Assembly (NCBI GenBank): GCA_017510875.1
Contig: JAFWLX010000178.1
Location: 1-8,825 of the forward strand
DNA from: Atopobiaceae bacterium
GTDB taxonomy: Bacteria > Actinomycetota > Coriobacteriia > Coriobacteriales > Atopobiaceae
Direction: 5' to 3'
Length of the DNA: 8,825 nt
Under the pieces are notes generated by a model. It ran no database searches. It had not been told where the DNA came from and saw only the letters and a program-made list of their open reading frames with translations. Positions 1 through 6,305 of the stretch are shown here, in pieces (the first letter of the stretch is position 1; every line of letters starts with the position of its first letter). Made by a program: the position numbers and the translations under genes.

Positions 1-47
1 ACTTACGTACCAGAAACGCAGCACAAACGCACTACAACCGCACCACC

Positions 48-73
48 GCCGCCCGCCCGAAAGGGCGGGCGGC
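48..73 (+). promoter_or_regulatory. Perfect 11-bp GC hairpin with GAAA tetraloop ahead of ftsL
   Basis: Bases 48-58 (GCCGCCCGCCC) pair perfectly with 63-73 (GGGCGGGCGGC) around the loop GAAA at 59-62, a GNRA-type tetraloop. All 11 pairs are G-C. No T-run follows; the next bases lead within 7 nt into the purine-rich ribosome binding site, so this is not a standard intrinsic terminator. It could be an attenuator, an mRNA processing or stability structure between two cistrons, or a translation modulator of ftsL. The structure is seen directly; the function is inference. Confidence 0.75.
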
Positions 74-80
74 ACGCACT

Positions 81-88
81 AGGGGAGG
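81..88 (+). promoter_or_regulatory. ftsL ribosome binding site
   Basis: AGGGGAGG lies 5 nt before ATG 94. It is the reason for choosing 94 rather than an upstream extension, since the frame is open back to base 1. Confidence 0.7.
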
Positions 89-93
89 GCCAG

Positions 94-597
94 ATGTACC
101 AGGGAAGCTTGGCGTACCAGCTCGATGGCAGCCAGAACGCATGGGAGGCCCCAGAGCGCAGCTCGTACACTCTTTTGCAGGGCGGCAACCGTGACGCCTT
201 GGTGCGCCAGGATGCCACCTCGGCCCTCTCGGCATTTGTCAAGGTGGCCTTGACCCTTGCCGTGGTCTTTACCGTTCTAGGCTGCGTTCGCGTGGCGCTT
301 ACCGCCGAGACGGTCAATCTCCTTCGCGATATCAACGTGGCTGAGAGCACGGTAAAGCGTGCGCGCGAGACGCGCACCGAGCTGAGCGTGGAGCGATCGG
401 CCCTCTCGAGCACCGACCGCATCCAGCGCATCGCAACCGAAAACTATGACATGGTCTACGCCACCGACGTTGACATCATCAGCGTTACCGAAGACGAGAT
501 GGCGGATGAGTTCGACGGCGAGTCAGAGGGCGATCTGGGCTTTATCGACGACATGCTCGACGCGTCTGACGCAGACTCCAAAGCATCTTTGGCATAG
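94..597 (+). CDS. ftsL: FtsL-like septal membrane protein with acidic C-terminal tail
   Basis: This 167-residue bitopic protein is probably FtsL, the divisome subunit that, with DivIC/FtsB and FtsQ, recruits and activates the FtsW-FtsI synthase. Residues 1-43 would be cytoplasmic. Residues about 44-69 form one hydrophobic membrane segment, and about 72-115 look like a short coiled coil. It is followed by the family-like stretch RIQRIATENYDMVYA (109-123), which resembles the end of the FtsL/DivIC coiled coil. Residues 132-161 are very acidic (14 Asp/Glu of 30). Such proteins diverge quickly, so the call rests on topology, the post-coil motif and position directly before ftsI. It ends in TAG, and ftsI starts 9 nt later in the same frame. 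DivIC/FtsB-type assignment is the main alternative. Confidence 0.75.
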   Translation: MYQGSLAYQLDGSQNAWEAPERSSYTLLQGGNRDALVRQDATSALSAFVKVALTLAVVFTVLGCVRVALTAETVNLLRDINVAESTVKRARETRTELSVERSALSSTDRIQRIATENYDMVYATDVDIISVTEDEMADEFDGESEGDLGFIDDMLDASDADSKASLA

Positions 598-606
598 GGC
601 TCCTTC

Positions 607-2361
607 GTGAGAGCCGATAACGACCATACCCGCGGTCGCCGCGGTGAGAGATCCGAGGCCTCTTACGAGGGGGGCTCGTATGCGTCACGTATATCAGACG
701 ACCGCCTGGGCAAGCTGTTTGCGGTCTTCTCGTTCCTGCTGCTGGTGGTGGCAGTCTTTTTGGTGCGTTACCAAGTGGTTGAGGCTGCCACGCTCAAAGA
801 AAAGGCACAGGAGCGTCGCAGTGATGCAGTGGCGCTCACCGCAAAGCGGGGAACCATCTACGACCGCAACGGCAACGTGCTTGCCATGAGCGAGGAATGC
901 AAGACCATCCAGTGCAACCCCAAAGAGATCAAAGAGCCCTACCTTACGGCCGAGGTGCTCGTTGAGCATCTGGGAGGCGAGTCGGCCGACTACATAGACG
1001 CCCTCACGGCAGATGGCACCTTTGCCTACGTCAAGCGCAAGGTTGACATCGAGGCTGCCGACGCTGTGCGCGATGAGCTTGCCGAGAAGGGGCTGCCCGG
1101 CATCTCGTTTATTCCCGACAGCCGTCGCGTGTACCCTTATGGGGCCGTGGGCGGTCAGGTGCTTGGCATTGTGGGCATTGACGGTGACGGCCTCTCGGGA
1201 CTTGAGCTTTACTACAACGACATCCTGCGCGGCACCGATGGCAAGATGATTATCGAGACAGGCAACTACGGCACGCCCATTGCCGGCGAGTACGCAACCA
1301 TCGAGGAGGCGGTGGACGGAACCGACATCGTAGTCTCGCTTGACATCAACGTTCAGCGCGTTGCCGAGGAAAACATCGTGGAGGGCGTAAAAGAGTACAA
1401 GGCCGACTCGGGATCGGTCATGGTGACCGACCCTACAACAGGTGAGATTCTGGCCGCCTGCTCAACTCCCTTGCTTGACGCCTCCGACCTCTCGGTGGTG
1501 GAGGAGGGTGCCACCAGCCTCAAGCTTGTGAGCGACTCCTACGAGCCTGGCTCAATCTTTAAGGTGCTTACCAGTGCCATTGGCATCGAGCAGGGCGTGG
1601 TCACGTCATCTTCCACCTTCTATGTGCCTGCCTACCTGCAGGTTGGTGACGACATGGTAAGCGATGACGACGACCGCGAGGAAGACATGTACATGTCGCT
1701 GCGCGAGATCCTGCGTCGCTCGTCCAATGCAGGCGCCGCCCTTGTGGCGCAGGAGGAGATTGGCGCCGACGCCTTTGCCGAGGGCATCGCCTCCTTTGGT
1801 ATTGGACAGCTTACGGGCATTGACTATCCCGGAGAGGTTGAGGGCATCGTGCGTGCCCGCGAGGACTACGACGGCTCGAGCTTGGGATCCATGTCGTTCG
1901 GGCAGGGCCTTGCTATTCCGCTTGTGCAAATGGTGAAGGCCGTGGGCACGGTGGCAGACCACGGTGTTGCCCACACGCCGCACTTTTTGGTGAGCAAAGG
2001 CACCGAGACCGTCGAGTGGCCCGAGGGCGAGCGCGTGGTTTCAGAGAACACCTCACGCCAGGTGGTTGACATGATGCGTACGGTGGTCGAGGAAGGTACC
2101 GGTGAGAATGCGCAGGTACCCGGCTATGACGTGGCAGGCAAGACCGGTACGGGCGAGCTTGCCGACGCCACCAGGGGCGGATACGTCGAGGATAAGTTCA
2201 CCTCGTCGCTCATTGGCTTTGCGCCTGCGGCAGAACCGTCGGTTCTTGTGTATGTTGGCCTTAATGGAACGCCGTACCTGGCTTATGCGTCTGCTGCGCC
2301 GGTGTTCTCGTCTATCATGAGTGAAGCGCTCACTGACAGAGGCGTTTTGCCGGCACTCTAG
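607..2361 (+). CDS. ftsI: Class B penicillin-binding protein, septal transpeptidase FtsI
   Basis: This 584-residue protein is a D,D-transpeptidase that crosslinks septal peptidoglycan outside the membrane, as partner of FtsW. A basic cytoplasmic stretch (1-36) precedes one membrane anchor (about 37-54). The pedestal domain begins with RGTIYDRNGNVLA (81-93), a class B hallmark. The transpeptidase domain spans about 265-580, with the active-site SxxK at Ser316-Lys319 (SIFK), SxN at Ser372-Ser373-Asn374 and KTGT at Lys512-Thr515, all intact. Length matches compact FtsI (E. coli about 588), and the protein stops right after the transpeptidase domain, so there are no PASTA repeats. The GTG start at 607 has only a weak site (AGGG, overlapping the ftsL stop), suggesting coupling to ftsL; the first in-frame ATG lies beyond the membrane anchor, so it cannot be the start. 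Cys98 and Cys103 form a CX4C pair predicted to be extracytoplasmic. Confidence 0.95.
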   Translation: MRADNDHTRGRRGERSEASYEGGSYASRISDDRLGKLFAVFSFLLLVVAVFLVRYQVVEAATLKEKAQERRSDAVALTAKRGTIYDRNGNVLAMSEECKTIQCNPKEIKEPYLTAEVLVEHLGGESADYIDALTADGTFAYVKRKVDIEAADAVRDELAEKGLPGISFIPDSRRVYPYGAVGGQVLGIVGIDGDGLSGLELYYNDILRGTDGKMIIETGNYGTPIAGEYATIEEAVDGTDIVVSLDINVQRVAEENIVEGVKEYKADSGSVMVTDPTTGEILAACSTPLLDASDLSVVEEGATSLKLVSDSYEPGSIFKVLTSAIGIEQGVVTSSSTFYVPAYLQVGDDMVSDDDDREEDMYMSLREILRRSSNAGAALVAQEEIGADAFAEGIASFGIGQLTGIDYPGEVEGIVRAREDYDGSSLGSMSFGQGLAIPLVQMVKAVGTVADHGVAHTPHFLVSKGTETVEWPEGERVVSENTSRQVVDMMRTVVEEGTGENAQVPGYDVAGKTGTGELADATRGGYVEDKFTSSLIGFAPAAEPSVLVYVGLNGTPYLAYASAAPVFSSIMSEALTDRGVLPAL

Positions 2362-2370
2362 GCATCGCGT

Positions 2371-2378
2371 GGGAAGGG
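2371..2378 (+). promoter_or_regulatory. murF ribosome binding site
   Basis: GGGAAGGG lies 7 nt before ATG 2386. Three in-frame ATGs occur close together (codons 1, 4 and 9). The spacing favours the first, and an in-frame TAG at 2383-2385 directly before it excludes an earlier start. Confidence 0.6.
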
Positions 2379-2385
2379 ATGTTAG

Positions 2386-3834
2386 ATGCTTGATATGACC
2401 ATAGCCGATATGCTTGAGGCGACGGGTGCACAGCTTGTGTGTGGTGACGTCGCCTCGCATATCACGGGCGTTACCATAGACTCGCGCAACGCGGAAGCGG
2501 GCATCGTCTTTGTGTGCTTCGCTGGCGAGCGCGTCAACGGAAACCGCTTTGCCGGGCCCGCCCTAGAGGCGGGCGCTGCGGCAGTCGTGCTTACCGAGGA
2601 GCCCACTGACAAGCTGCTTGCCACCGCACAAAAGACGGGTGGGGCAGTTTTGCGTGCTGCTGACGATGATGCCACCGAGTTTTTGCTCAAGCTTGCTGCC
2701 GCGTGGCGCGCCCGCAACCCGCAGTGGATTGTGGTGGGCGTGACGGGATCGGTGGGAAAGACCACCACCAAGGACATGCTGGCGGCAGGGCTTGCCACCC
2801 GCTACGCCACGCATGCGACCAAGGGCAACTTCAACAACCTCTTGGGGCTGCCACTTACGCTGCTTGCCGCCTCGCCAGAAGACGAGGTTGTGGTTGCCGA
2901 GATGGGCATGAACCAAACGGGCGAGCTTGCGCGCCTGACGCAGGTGGCTCGCCCCACGGTGGCCCTTATCACCAACGTGGGCACCAGCCACATTGGGATG
3001 CTGGGCTCACGCGAGGCCATCGCTCGCGCAAAGGCCGAGATCCTAGAGGGCATGCAGCCAACAGACGCACGGGCCGACGGTGTGAGCTCTTGTCTGGTGC
3101 TTACTGACGACAACGACTTTGGAGCCTTCATCGAGGAGGGCTATTGCGTGCCGGCGGGCGTTGAGGTGCTGCGTGTGGGCTCCTCGGACGCCAGTGTGGT
3201 GCGTGCGGAGTCCATAGAGCTTGATGGAGAGGGAAAGCCTCGCTTTGTGGTGAGCTTTGATGACGGCTGGAGCCAGAAGGTGGCTCTTGACGTACCCGGC
3301 CGCCACGTGGTGAGCGACTTTCTTTTGGCCATGGCCATCGCAGACCGTGTGGGTGCCAACCGCAAGCAGGTGGCCGAGGCCATCGCTCATATGCCACGGA
3401 CCCACATGCGCCTGGAGGTGCTGAGCGCCCCCGGAAAGCCGCGCATCATTGACGACTCGTACAACGCCAGCCCCAACTCGATGGCTGCCGCCCTTGACGT
3501 GCTCTGCTCCATGGAGTGTGCCGGCCGGCGCGTGGCGGTGCTTGGCGAGGTGGGCGAGCTGGGTGACGAGGCTCCTCGGCTGCATGGCTACATGGGTGCC
3601 TACGCCGCGGCAAAGCCGCTTGACCTGCTTGTTTTTGTGGGCGGTGAGAATGCGGGCCATATGGCCGAGGCGGCCCGTACCATGGGCTTCTCGGAGGACC
3701 GCCTTGAGGTGTTGCCCAGCGCCCAACGCGCACTTGAGGTGATTGGCCCCGTGCTTGCCGAGGGCGACCTTGTGCTTGCCAAGGGCTCTCGTTTTGTTGG
3801 CCTCGACGTCTTTGCCAAGGGGGTGCTTGCCTGA
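2386..3834 (+). CDS. murF: UDP-MurNAc-tripeptide:D-Ala-D-Ala ligase MurF
   Basis: This 482-residue cytoplasmic ATP-dependent ligase adds D-Ala-D-Ala to UDP-MurNAc-tripeptide, the last soluble precursor step. The N-terminal substrate domain has the IDSR motif (31-34) followed by the typical G-x-x-FVCFAGER stretch. The central ATPase domain has the P-loop TGSVGKTTT (Lys125), then GNFNNLLGLPLTLL and AEMGMNQTGEL. The likely carbamylated lysine is Lys216, in REAIARAKAEIL. The C-terminal domain carries DDSYNASPNS (356 onward) and VLGEVGELG, the usual MurF signatures that separate it from MurE. It is slightly longer than E. coli MurF (452). It sits 24 nt after ftsI where murE would be expected. Its TGA stop overlaps the mraY ATG by one base (TGATG). 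Confidence 0.96.
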   Translation: MLDMTIADMLEATGAQLVCGDVASHITGVTIDSRNAEAGIVFVCFAGERVNGNRFAGPALEAGAAAVVLTEEPTDKLLATAQKTGGAVLRAADDDATEFLLKLAAAWRARNPQWIVVGVTGSVGKTTTKDMLAAGLATRYATHATKGNFNNLLGLPLTLLAASPEDEVVVAEMGMNQTGELARLTQVARPTVALITNVGTSHIGMLGSREAIARAKAEILEGMQPTDARADGVSSCLVLTDDNDFGAFIEEGYCVPAGVEVLRVGSSDASVVRAESIELDGEGKPRFVVSFDDGWSQKVALDVPGRHVVSDFLLAMAIADRVGANRKQVAEAIAHMPRTHMRLEVLSAPGKPRIIDDSYNASPNSMAAALDVLCSMECAGRRVAVLGEVGELGDEAPRLHGYMGAYAAAKPLDLLVFVGGENAGHMAEAARTMGFSEDRLEVLPSAQRALEVIGPVLAEGDLVLAKGSRFVGLDVFAKGVLA

Positions 3835-4865
3835 TGTTTGGCAATCCTCGCTACCCAACCTACCAGGTGTTTCTTGCGGCGGCCATCGCGGCACTCATTA
3901 CCATGGTGCTCATGCCGCTCTTCATCAAGCTCCTGCGCCATGAGGGTGTGGGCCAGCAGATTCGAGCCGACGGCCCGCAGCAGCACCTGGTAAAGCAGGG
4001 AACGCCCACAATGGGCGGTGTGGTCATGCTGGTGTCAATCGTGCTTACCTGCATGATTCAGGCAAAGTGGACCACCGACCTTAAGCTGGCGATGGCGGCC
4101 ACACTGGCTACAGGCTCGTTGGGCCTGCTCGATGATATCGAGAGCGTGGCGCACAAGCGCTCGTTGGGCCTGACACCCGTGCAGAAGATGGTGGGCTTGG
4201 CGGCCATATCTATAGGCTTTTGCCTGTGCGCGGTCAACATGTGCGGGATATCGCCGGCCATCCGCTTTCCGGGTGGCTTCTTCATCGATTTGGGTGTGCT
4301 GACCACATCGCTTACCATTGGTGGCGCTTCCGTGGTGGTTCCTTGGCTCTATGTGCTCTTTGTCTTCCTTCTTATGGCGGGCCTTTCAAATGCGGTCAAT
4401 CTTACTGACGGTCTCGATGGCCTGGCGGGCGGCTGCAGCTTTGGCGTAATGATGGCCATGTCGATGGTGGCCTTCCGCTACGACGCCATCAATCTCTCGA
4501 TCTTTGCGGCAGCTATAGCCGGGGCGTGCGTGGGGTTCCTTTGGTTCAACGGACATCCTGCCACCATCTTTATGGGCGATACGGGCTCGCTCTCTTTGGG
4601 CGCCGCCTTTGCCGCACTTGCCGTGCTTACCAAGACCGAGGTCACCGCGCTGGTGATGGGCGGACTCTTTATCATAGAGGCGCTCTCGGTCATCATCCAG
4701 GTGGTGTTCTTCAAACTTACGCACAAGCGCGTGTTTCTCATGGCTCCCATTCATCATCACTTTGAGAAGCTGGGCTGGGACGAGAACAAGGTGGTCCTGC
4801 GCTTCTGGATCATTGCGGCCGCCTTTGCCGTGCTTGGCTTTGCCCTTTACTTCAAGCTTGGTTAG
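3834..4865 (+). CDS. mraY: Phospho-MurNAc-pentapeptide translocase MraY
   Basis: This 343-residue multi-pass membrane enzyme transfers phospho-MurNAc-pentapeptide from UDP to undecaprenyl phosphate, making lipid I on the inner face of the membrane. Family signatures are present in order: DGPQQHLVKQGTPTMGG (K54 within it), the DD pair Asp100-Asp101, NLTDGLDGLAGG (Asp192), FMGDTGSLSLG (Asp249) and APIHHHFEKLGW (His307-309). Length is close to the family norm (about 320-360), with hydrophobic segments throughout. One oddity is that the sequence after the DD pair is IESV, whereas most relatives have a lysine three residues after the second Asp; here it is Ser104. The start at 3834 overlaps the murF stop by one base, with AAGGGGG (3817-3823) 10 nt upstream, which suggests coupled translation. 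It ends in TAG 9 nt before murD. Confidence 0.97.
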   Translation: MFGNPRYPTYQVFLAAAIAALITMVLMPLFIKLLRHEGVGQQIRADGPQQHLVKQGTPTMGGVVMLVSIVLTCMIQAKWTTDLKLAMAATLATGSLGLLDDIESVAHKRSLGLTPVQKMVGLAAISIGFCLCAVNMCGISPAIRFPGGFFIDLGVLTTSLTIGGASVVVPWLYVLFVFLLMAGLSNAVNLTDGLDGLAGGCSFGVMMAMSMVAFRYDAINLSIFAAAIAGACVGFLWFNGHPATIFMGDTGSLSLGAAFAALAVLTKTEVTALVMGGLFIIEALSVIIQVVFFKLTHKRVFLMAPIHHHFEKLGWDENKVVLRFWIIAAAFAVLGFALYFKLG

Positions 4866-4874
4866 GGGGTTGCG

Positions 4875-6305
4875 ATGACTGCAAGCGCCAATGCCAGCGC
4901 GACAGAGTGTCGTGCGCAACTGGGAGATGTCTGCGTTTTGGGCCTGGGCAAGACGGGTGAGGCCGTAGCCGGCTACTTGGCAGACCTGCTGGGCACACGC
5001 GTGAGCTCGGTCACACTCTATGGCGGACTCAAGTCGGCTCCAAACGATGCCACACGTGCCCTCGAGGCACGTGGCGTGCGTGTGGTGACGGGTACCGAGG
5101 ACGTTGAGGGCCGCTTTGACATGGCGGTTGCCTCGCCGGGCATTCCCGAGCATTGCGCCTTTGCCGAGGCAGCACGTGCGTGTTCGGCCGAGTTCATTGG
5201 CGAGCCCGAGCTGGCTTGGCGTGAGAGCCACCAGCATTGGTTGGCCATCACGGGCACCAACGGAAAGACCACTACCACTACGCTTACCACCGAGCTCTTG
5301 CGTTCCGCTGGCCTTGATGCGCTGGCGGTGGGCAATATCGGCCGCATGGCCATAGGGGAGGTTGCAGATCGCGCGCAAGACCTTTGGTTTGTGGCAGAGC
5401 TCTCCAGCTTTCAGCTGGCCGAGTCGGTGCACCTGCACCCCGCAGCCGCGGCTCTGCTCAACGTGACGCCCGACCATCTCTCGTGGCATGGCAGCCTTGA
5501 GAACTACGCCATGGCCAAGGAGCAAGTCTTTGCCAACATGGACGCTGCGGACCTTGCCGTGGTCTCGGACGAGGACGAGTGGTGCCGCGCCACCATAGAG
5601 CGCCTTGAGGCGCGCGGGCTGCGCGTGGCTCACCTGCATGTGGACGGCGACCCAAAGACCCCCTGCGCCGCGTTCAGGCGCGAAGGCATGCTTGTGGTGC
5701 GCATAGATGGCAAGGAGTACGAGCTGGTAAAGGCAGAGGATCTGGCCATTCGTGGCGACCATAACGTGCAGAATGCGCTTGCGGCCGCAGCGTTGGCGCT
5801 TCATGCGGGCGCCTCGCTTGATGGCGTACGCGCGGGGCTTGTTGCCTTCCAGCCGCTTGAGCATCGCGTGGAGCCCTGTGGCGAGCTTGCCGGCGTGCAA
5901 TTTGTAAATGACTCCAAGGCCACCAATACCGATGCGGTCGAGAAGGCCTTGGGCGCCTTTGAGCCGGGTTCGGTGGTACTGCTCATGGGCGGCACCGATA
6001 AGGGCACCGACCTTACGACGGTGGCAGACGCTGCCTCACGGGTGGCACGTGTGGTGGTCTGCTACGGCCAGGCAGGGGAGCGCATCGCGCAGGCTGTCGA
6101 GCAAGCGCAGGGACCTGCCCAGGTTATACGCGCCTCTCATATGGCCGACGCATTTGATGTGGCCTGCGATGCTGCCAAACCGGGCAACACAGTGCTCCTC
6201 TCGCCGGCATGCGCCTCGTTTGACGAGTTCTCAGACTTTGAGGAGCGCGGACGCGTGTTCAAGCGCCTTGCCGCCACGCGCATTGCCAAGGAAGGTGATC
6301 AGTAG
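4875..6305 (+). CDS. murD: UDP-MurNAc-L-alanine:D-glutamate ligase MurD
   Basis: This 476-residue cytoplasmic ATP-dependent ligase adds D-Glu to UDP-MurNAc-L-Ala. The N-terminal Rossmann-like domain shows VCVLGLGKTGEAVAGYL near residue 16, the UDP-binding loop. The central domain has the P-loop GTNGKTTTT (Lys131), GNIG, and AELSSFQL followed by TPDHLSWHGSLENYAMAK, in which Lys215 is the likely carbamylated lysine. The C-terminal domain has NDSKATNTDA (Asp346 onward), LMGGTDKGTDL and LSPACASFDEFSDFEERG, all typical of MurD. It is slightly longer than E. coli MurD (about 438), partly through a short N-terminal Ala/Ser-rich extension. It is in the same frame as mraY, whose TAG blocks any earlier start; AGGGGG at 4864-4869 overlaps that stop. 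It ends in tandem stops, TAG then TGA, and the TAG shares its G with the ftsW GTG. Confidence 0.96.
   Translation: MTASANASATECRAQLGDVCVLGLGKTGEAVAGYLADLLGTRVSSVTLYGGLKSAPNDATRALEARGVRVVTGTEDVEGRFDMAVASPGIPEHCAFAEAARACSAEFIGEPELAWRESHQHWLAITGTNGKTTTTTLTTELLRSAGLDALAVGNIGRMAIGEVADRAQDLWFVAELSSFQLAESVHLHPAAAALLNVTPDHLSWHGSLENYAMAKEQVFANMDAADLAVVSDEDEWCRATIERLEARGLRVAHLHVDGDPKTPCAAFRREGMLVVRIDGKEYELVKAEDLAIRGDHNVQNALAAAALALHAGASLDGVRAGLVAFQPLEHRVEPCGELAGVQFVNDSKATNTDAVEKALGAFEPGSVVLLMGGTDKGTDLTTVADAASRVARVVVCYGQAGERIAQAVEQAQGPAQVIRASHMADAFDVACDAAKPGNTVLLSPACASFDEFSDFEERGRVFKRLAATRIAKEGDQ
6288..6300 (+). promoter_or_regulatory. Extended ribosome binding site for ftsW inside the end of murD
   Basis: AAGGAAGGTGATC lies just before the GTG at 6305. 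Its last eight bases, AGGTGATC, match the complement of the usual bacterial 16S rRNA 3' end (GATCACCTCC), so the pairing would be unusually long. An in-frame TGA at 6296-6298 rules out any ftsW start further upstream, which fixes GTG 6305 as the earliest possible start. Confidence 0.65.

Larger units (their letters stand above)
1..93. other. Leader region upstream of ftsL, possible 3' end of an upstream gene
   Basis: No gene can be identified with confidence here. All three + frames are open from base 1 for some distance. One frame (codons from base 2) ends at TAG 80-82, just before the ftsL start, and could be the last 26 codons of an upstream gene such as rsmH; its translation is basic and low in complexity, and I do not see the conserved RsmH C-terminal motif. 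The frame of ftsL is also open back to base 1, so a longer ftsL cannot be strictly excluded. The left part is A/C-rich with few T residues, unlike the coding sequence that follows. The stretch contains a strong hairpin (48-73) and the ftsL ribosome binding site (81-88). Confidence 0.4.

Noticed and set aside
48..73. Intrinsic terminator before ftsL
   Set aside because: The stem is strong but no T-run follows; the next bases are ACGCACTAGGGGAGG.
27..81. 8-base direct repeat ACGCACTA (27-34 and 74-81) flanking the hairpin, as from a small inserted element
   Set aside because: An 8-base repeat within about 90 bases is expected by chance a few percent of the time. The enclosed 39 bases have no terminal inverted repeats at their ends, so a target-site duplication is not supported.
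2379..2393. Four-codon open frame ATG-TTA-GAT-GCT-TGA overlapping the murF start
   Set aside because: It has no suitable spacing from the binding site and no leader-peptide features; chance overlap is more likely.
3043..3894. 283-codon - strand open frame opposite murF
   Set aside because: Same antisense register and same cause; murF motifs in the + frame are intact throughout.
4386..5900. 504-codon open frame on the - strand opposite mraY and murD
   Set aside because: It is the codon-for-codon reverse complement of two well-identified genes. Its translation is rich in His, Arg, Lys and Gly and matches no family I recognise. Codon bias explains the lack of stops.
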